Shown: positions 11,424 to 14,823 of the stretch, in pieces | Layout of the letters: each line of letters begins with the position of its first letter | Numbering within the stretch: the first letter of the stretch is position 1 | Origin: CAYLGT01 sp964383465 | GTDB lineage: Bacteria; Patescibacteriota; Saccharimonadia; Saccharimonadales; Saccharimonadaceae | Reading direction: 5' to 3' | Assembly (NCBI GenBank): GCA_964383465.1 | Contig: CAYLGT010000018.1 | Location: 1-14,823 of the forward strand | DNA: 14,823 nucleotides | Notes under the pieces: generated by a model | What the model was told of the DNA's origin: nothing | Databases searched by the model: none | Seen by the model: the letters and a program-made list of their open reading frames with translations, nothing else | Program-made: the position numbers and the translations under genes

Positions 11424-11454
11424 TTGATTTTATATCCTAATAACAGTATACTGT
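11424..11454 (+). promoter_or_regulatory. Promoter of the phosphoesterase gene, with 12-bp palindrome over the -10
   Basis: TTGATT (11424-11429), 17-bp spacer and TATACT (11447-11452), with the ATG 7 nt after the -10. The perfect palindrome ACAGTATACTGT (11443-11454) is centred on the -10 and could be an operator. Confidence 0.75.
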
Positions 11455-11459
11455 CATCT

Positions 11460-13085
11460 ATGAGTGAAGTCCGCCACGACAGTCGCGAGTTAGGACGTTT
11501 TCGACCCCAAGCAATGCTTCGTGCGCTGGGGAGAAGTGCCGCTATGGCCATCGCCGTAGCGCCGATGGCAGGCGTGTTTGCGTTTGAAACCGCTTCAGTC
11601 ACCGAAACACTACCCGTGGTTGGCCAACGAGAGTTCACCTTTTCACCAAATCTTCACAGCTCCGTCACGGTCGACACTGGTATGGGCGGAAAACTGCGAG
11701 CGCCCCTAGACAGTAAACCTTTTGGACTCGACATAGAGGTCGGGCACGCGCCCATCTCGAGCGCCGGTCAAGCCGAAGCAGAAGACTTCGGCGTCCTCTC
11801 GACCGCAACCCAAACCATCCTTCGTCTCAATGGCGACACACTGAAAACCAGTGCCGAACTGATCAAGCAGGACTTGGAGCGGGAATTACTGGTGAAGTTT
11901 CTGTACGGAGAACTTGGCGGCCTGGCAGTCATCGGTGCACACAACCTCCTGCGAAAAAACAAACGATACTCGGCTGCTCTCATCGGGGGTCTAAGCCTCA
12001 CGAGTCTTCCTGTCTATGGGGTGTTTGCCGAGGCTCAACCACCTGAAGCATGGGCGGCAATCTCTACACCACTCGGTGTCGTGTACTCAAACGACGCAGT
12101 GACGACCGCACTGGTGCGCAAAGCTTCGTCGGGAGCCGAGAACCTCAACAAAAAGCGCCTCAAAAACAACGAACGCTACGAAGAGAACGCTTTTGAAAAA
12201 ACTATCCCGTTTTTGGATGAAATACTGGTAAACCGGGGTGAAAATGACATGATCCTCAGCTTTGAAACTGACATGCATACCGCTGAAGTCATGACTCAAG
12301 TCGGTACACGCAGTGACGATTACCTGAAGCCTGACGCAAAACTAAAGGGCGGTGATATGTCGAACATAAATAACCTGTTCGAGGTGGCGACAGTAACAGT
12401 TGGTATCGATGATCAAGGGGCACCAACCGTCGGAATCGAAGGAAACCATGACGGAAAAGTCATCAAAGATGCCATGGAGAAGGAAGGGGCGATTTTCCCC
12501 GACGGCACACTCGTGACACTTAAAAATCCACGCACAGGGCAGAGCGTCACCCTCCTCGGTATGGATGATCCTCGAGTCACACTCCCGGGACAACACGGGG
12601 TTGTCGAACGCTCCGAGGGCGCGGTCGCAGACATGCAGGCCAAACTCCTCGCAGCAGCGCAAACGCTGCAACCAGACATCATCATGCTGCACGAGCCGAC
12701 CGATATTCAATTTCTGATAGACAACGGCGTAACTGCCAAGCTGTTTTTAAGCGGTCATGAGCATATGCACAGTATCGAAAGTACTCCTGCGGGCGAATGG
12801 CTTAAGGGCGGTGATGCAGGCGGTATAGGTGTTAGGGACATCACAAACATTTTGACGCCATTTGGGCGTCCGGCCACTGACGCGCACCGTTACTACATCC
12901 GCTATAACACCGAACTTGACCGAGTTGCAGCAATCTATACGCTCCTCTATAGCCCTGATGGCGATGTCAGCATGACCACTTATACACCTACCTACCCGTT
13001 GACGATTCCCGAAAAAGCAGGTGACATCATGGCGCGCAATCAGGCCAAGCTCAACAAGGGTGAATATAAAGCAAGCAAACAGTAA
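11460..13085 (+). CDS. Membrane-attached calcineurin-like metallophosphoesterase
   Basis: The 541-residue protein starts MSEVRHDSRELGRFRPQAML. Hydrophobic segments lie at about 26-42 (AMAIAVAPMAGVFAF), 147-163 (weak) and 169-190 (SAALIGGLSLTSLPVYGVFA). The C-terminal half carries the ordered dimetal site: D-x-H at Asp271/His273 (SFETDMHTA), GDMSN (Asp299 and Asn302), GNHD (328-331), His411 in IMLHEPTD, and GHEH (432-435). This identifies the family but not the substrate, which could be nucleotides, phospholipids or phosphoproteins. Whether the catalytic domain faces out depends on whether two or three segments cross the membrane. A longer upstream reading to 11277 is rejected because the promoter ends 7 nt before this ATG. 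It is divergent from rlmH. Confidence 0.9.
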   Translation: MSEVRHDSRELGRFRPQAMLRALGRSAAMAIAVAPMAGVFAFETASVTETLPVVGQREFTFSPNLHSSVTVDTGMGGKLRAPLDSKPFGLDIEVGHAPISSAGQAEAEDFGVLSTATQTILRLNGDTLKTSAELIKQDLERELLVKFLYGELGGLAVIGAHNLLRKNKRYSAALIGGLSLTSLPVYGVFAEAQPPEAWAAISTPLGVVYSNDAVTTALVRKASSGAENLNKKRLKNNERYEENAFEKTIPFLDEILVNRGENDMILSFETDMHTAEVMTQVGTRSDDYLKPDAKLKGGDMSNINNLFEVATVTVGIDDQGAPTVGIEGNHDGKVIKDAMEKEGAIFPDGTLVTLKNPRTGQSVTLLGMDDPRVTLPGQHGVVERSEGAVADMQAKLLAAAQTLQPDIIMLHEPTDIQFLIDNGVTAKLFLSGHEHMHSIESTPAGEWLKGGDAGGIGVRDITNILTPFGRPATDAHRYYIRYNTELDRVAAIYTLLYSPDGDVSMTTYTPTYPLTIPEKAGDIMARNQAKLNKGEYKASKQ

Positions 13086-13113
13086 AGCTACCGAGAAATC
13101 CCGATAGCTTTTC
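13085..13113 (+). terminator. Terminator of the phosphoesterase gene
   Basis: AAGCTA (13085-13090) and TAGCTT (13105-13110) form a 6-bp stem with a 14-nt loop, followed by TTT. It begins at the last base of the stop codon. Confidence 0.6.
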
Positions 13114-13115
13114 TG

Positions 13116-13133
13116 TGGCAGAGAGGGGGAGAT
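13116..13133 (-). repeat. Near-copy of the tRNA-Ser 3' end
   Basis: TGGCAGAGAGGGGGAGAT (plus strand) matches the tRNA-Ser 3' end TGGCGGAGAGGGGGAGAT at 13239-13256 in 17 of 18 bases, in the same orientation and including the complement of the CCA end, 123 bp away. It may be a decayed duplicate or an old attachment-site scar. I could not fold the surrounding bases into a tRNA. Confidence 0.6.
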
Positions 13134-13194
13134 AGCGGACTTCGTCCTTCTCCGCCGTGCTACGCCGAACTCTCCCGTTCGAATCAGTTTCTCA

Positions 13195-13229
13195 GAGAAG
13201 AGAAACGACCAGATGATAAAATCTGGTCG
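13195..13229 (-). terminator. Terminator of the tRNA-Ser gene
   Basis: CGACCAGAT and ATCTGGTCG form a perfect 9-bp stem (13206-13214 with 13221-13229) just past the tRNA 3' end. Read on the minus strand it is followed by TTTCTCTTCTC. Confidence 0.75.
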
Positions 13230-13238
13230 CCTCTCTCC

Positions 13239-13329
13239 TGGCGGAGAGGGGGAGATTCGAACTCCCGGTACGGGAATGCCGTACACCGCTTTTCGAGAGC
13301 GGCACCTTCAACCACTCAGACACCTCTCC
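13239..13329 (-). tRNA. tRNA-Ser (anticodon CGA), CCA encoded
   Basis: On the minus strand the acceptor stem GGAGAGG (13329-13323) pairs with CCTCTCC (13249-13243). Discriminator G (13242) and an encoded CCA (13241-13239) follow. The anticodon stem CCGCT/AGCGG encloses the loop CTCGAAA, giving anticodon CGA (13295-13293), which reads UCG serine codons. A long variable arm (GTACGG with CCGTAC) marks a class II tRNA. The T arm GGGAG-TTCGAAT-CTCCC is perfect. Total length is 91 nt including CCA. Confidence 0.96.
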
Positions 13330-13339
13330 GTGTCTTTTT

Positions 13340-13368
13340 ATTTTAACAGAGGTCGCCTCGTCTGTCGC
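13340..13368 (-). promoter_or_regulatory. tRNA-Ser promoter
   Basis: On the minus strand GCGACA (13368-13363), 17-bp spacer and TAAAAT (13345-13340), placed about 10 nt before the mature tRNA 5' end. It faces away from the -10 of the 13394 gene. Confidence 0.6.
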
Positions 13369-13380
13369 CGTAAAACACGC

Positions 13381-13386
13381 TACAAT
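13381..13386 (+). promoter_or_regulatory. -10 box of the 13394 operon (predicted leaderless)
   Basis: TACAAT ends exactly 7 nt before the ATG at 13394. No good -35 and no Shine-Dalgarno sequence are visible. Confidence 0.5.
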
Positions 13387-13393
13387 CATACTT

Positions 13394-14368
13394 ATGAAAG
13401 TGTGGCGAGGTTTCACGCTAACCCTCTGGGTGATTCTACTCACCCTCTGTACCAGTGCTTTTCTAATCTATCAGGCAGCGCAACAGTCATTCCTCAACCT
13501 GGACACCATAAAAACACAGCTCGCCAAGGGTAGTTTCTATGACTCACTTCGTGACGAACTACTCACGAGCCAGATACAGACAACCTTCAAAGAACAGTAT
13601 CCTTCGAACAAGTTAGTCGACGCTTCCCTCATAAAAGCATCTCTTCAGGCATCCGTATCAAAGCAAGATGTCCAGCGACGCATAGAACCCGTGATCACCT
13701 CGGTCTACCGCTGGATGGACAGCAAAGAGCCAGACATCAACTTCTCCATAAGTCTTCAGGACAAAAAAGACAGCTTCTATAAGGCGCTCGAGACTCAGCT
13801 ACAAAAAAAGATTGCCACACTCCCTGATTGCGACAGCTATGCATACCCTCCAGAAGAAGCACTCCTCAGCGACCTATGTTTGCCGGGCTATGTGACTGCA
13901 GGAGAGGCCACTCAGGCCGTCATGGGAAGCCTCAGAGCAGGGGAATTTCCGGTCGCCAGCGTCTCGCAGGATACCTTTTCACTCGGCGAAGCGACGTCGA
14001 CGGGCCCTCTACGAAACGTGCCCACCTACCTCAACATACTCTGGGTACTCAACTTGGTCAGCATTGCTGTCGGGCTCTTTCTCATCATTATCCTGCTTTC
14101 AACCCGAAAGATGGTCGGGGTCATCGCTGTTGGTGTCAGTTTTCTACTAGCCGGGATCGTCGTATGGACAGTGAGCGTACCTCTGTTACACACACAAATG
14201 CCCGAGATCGGTGTGCTCACACAGACCATAACAAGCCTCAAAAACTCACTCCTGCCGAGCTTTTCGAGTCATCTGTCACGATTCGGCCTCTACAGTGCAC
14301 TAGTCGGCCTCCTTCTTGTGGCCGTCGCCGGGGCCTACAAATGGCGACAGCGCGGCGTGTCAGGGTAA
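13394..14368 (+). CDS. Hypothetical membrane protein with large outside domain, 324 aa
   Basis: The protein starts MKVWRGFTLTLWVILLTLCT, an N-terminal membrane segment (about 8-28). A hydrophilic, largely helical domain (about 30-210) follows, including SVYRWMDSKEPDINFSISLQ and a pair of cysteines (Cys146 in LPDC, Cys162 in DLCLPG) that could form a disulfide. Three further membrane segments lie at about 213-236, 240-262 and 298-316. With four segments, the large domain and a second loop (about 263-297) would both be outside. I recognise no named family. It is probably co-transcribed with the next gene, 3 nt beyond its stop. The -10 lies 7 nt before the ATG, suggesting a leaderless message. 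Confidence 0.85.
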   Translation: MKVWRGFTLTLWVILLTLCTSAFLIYQAAQQSFLNLDTIKTQLAKGSFYDSLRDELLTSQIQTTFKEQYPSNKLVDASLIKASLQASVSKQDVQRRIEPVITSVYRWMDSKEPDINFSISLQDKKDSFYKALETQLQKKIATLPDCDSYAYPPEEALLSDLCLPGYVTAGEATQAVMGSLRAGEFPVASVSQDTFSLGEATSTGPLRNVPTYLNILWVLNLVSIAVGLFLIIILLSTRKMVGVIAVGVSFLLAGIVVWTVSVPLLHTQMPEIGVLTQTITSLKNSLLPSFSSHLSRFGLYSALVGLLLVAVAGAYKWRQRGVSG

Positions 14369-14371
14369 ACC

Positions 14372-14821
14372 ATGCAGCGCTCCATCTATGCCCTCAGAGC
14401 ACTTGGAGCCGTCGTACTACGCGACATCTTGCGCCCGATTTTGTACGTCCTCATAGCCTTTTTCTCCGTAGCTTACCTCCTCACACTCGTCCTCTCGTCA
14501 CTCGTCAGCCTGTGGTGGCTACTGACGTTGATCGTGCTGGTACCCGCCAGTTTCCTAAGTGGTGTGCTGTTTTTACTGCTTTGGCAGGCAACTAGTAGGC
14601 TTATCCCGCGCTCTTTGTCACGAAAAGAACAACGAAAAGTCCGGGAATTTTGCCGAAAGATCATCCGAATCGTCGAGCGTGCCAAGCTCCCATACCCTGT
14701 ACTCGTCATGCTTATCGGCAAAGACATCCTTCGTGGCCGCGAAAGCACGTTTCTGGAAGAGATCATCGGTGACTCAAGGGCACTCACAAGAGAATTTAAC
14801 GAGATTCGGGAGATGCTTTAG
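14372..14821 (+). CDS. Hypothetical membrane protein, 149 aa
   Basis: The protein starts MQRSIYALRALGAVVLRDIL. Two membrane segments (about 21-44 and 47-73) form a hairpin. A basic cytoplasmic tail then runs SLSRKEQRKVREFCRKIIRI and onward, with a conserved-looking KLPYPVLVMLIGKDILRGRE and a charged C-terminal helix. I recognise no family. The start lies 3 nt after the stop of the 13394 gene (CAGGG upstream), so both are translated from one message and may act together at the membrane. The gene is complete; its stop is two bases from the window's right edge. Confidence 0.85.
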   Translation: MQRSIYALRALGAVVLRDILRPILYVLIAFFSVAYLLTLVLSSLVSLWWLLTLIVLVPASFLSGVLFLLLWQATSRLIPRSLSRKEQRKVREFCRKIIRIVERAKLPYPVLVMLIGKDILRGRESTFLEEIIGDSRALTREFNEIREML

Positions 14822-14823
14822 CG

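Noticed and set aside
13134..13205. Second tRNA gene next to tRNA-Ser
   Set aside because: GTTCGAATC and a CCA-type end occur, but neither strand gives a T stem or acceptor stem that pairs, so only an 18-bp repeat is reported.
13828..14595. 255-residue ORF across the two right-hand membrane genes
   Set aside because: Hydrophilic arginine-rich product spanning two well-supported genes in another frame.
1..14823. TGA recoding as in some other CPR phyla
   Set aside because: TGA ends the 785, 1575, 3638, 4041 and rlmH genes at sensible places, directly before terminators or at the natural protein end.
1..14823. CRISPR array, insertion sequence or prophage
   Set aside because: No regularly spaced repeats, transposase, integrase or phage structural genes are visible on either strand.

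Overview
The window reads as chromosomal DNA from a bacterium with a compact genome, most likely a member of the Candidate Phyla Radiation and best fitting a Saccharibacteria (TM7)-like lineage. That placement is inferred from the shortened MurE-type ligase, the dense packing, the many lineage-specific small proteins and the overall style. No 16S rRNA or other decisive marker is present. TGA serves as an ordinary stop in several genes, so the code is standard with respect to TGA.

Layout. The minus strand opens with the chaperonin operon groES-groEL (groEL runs off the left edge), with a perfect CIRCE operator. From 785 to 4400 lies a run of seven mostly small, unrecognised plus-strand genes, most in their own cassette with a near-consensus promoter and hairpin terminator. 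One encodes a candidate PD-(D/E)XK nuclease and one shows an apparent frameshift. Next come divergent murE (minus) and tsaD (plus), then valS with a roughly 100-nt leader. A two-gene pair of small unknown proteins (9854-10433) follows. Then come a small membrane-anchored unknown and rlmH (both minus), a membrane-attached calcineurin-like phosphoesterase (plus), a tRNA-Ser(CGA) gene (minus), and two overlapping-operon membrane proteins that reach the right edge.

Expression logic. Promoters share an extended -10 of the form TGC-TATANT, often with TTGACA 17 bp upstream. Two start modes are visible. The small cassette genes mostly have a leader and a Shine-Dalgarno sequence. Five other genes (murE, tsaD, rlmH, the phosphoesterase and the 13394 gene) have a -10 hexamer ending 7-9 nt before the start codon, which predicts leaderless or almost leaderless mRNAs. 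Terminators, stop codons and the next promoter overlap physically in several places.

Functions: protein folding (GroES/EL), cell-wall precursor synthesis (MurE-like), tRNA modification and charging (TsaD, ValS, tRNA-Ser), ribosome maturation (RlmH) and surface or membrane functions (phosphoesterase and three small membrane proteins). The small unknown genes between groES and murE are the likeliest place for undescribed biology.
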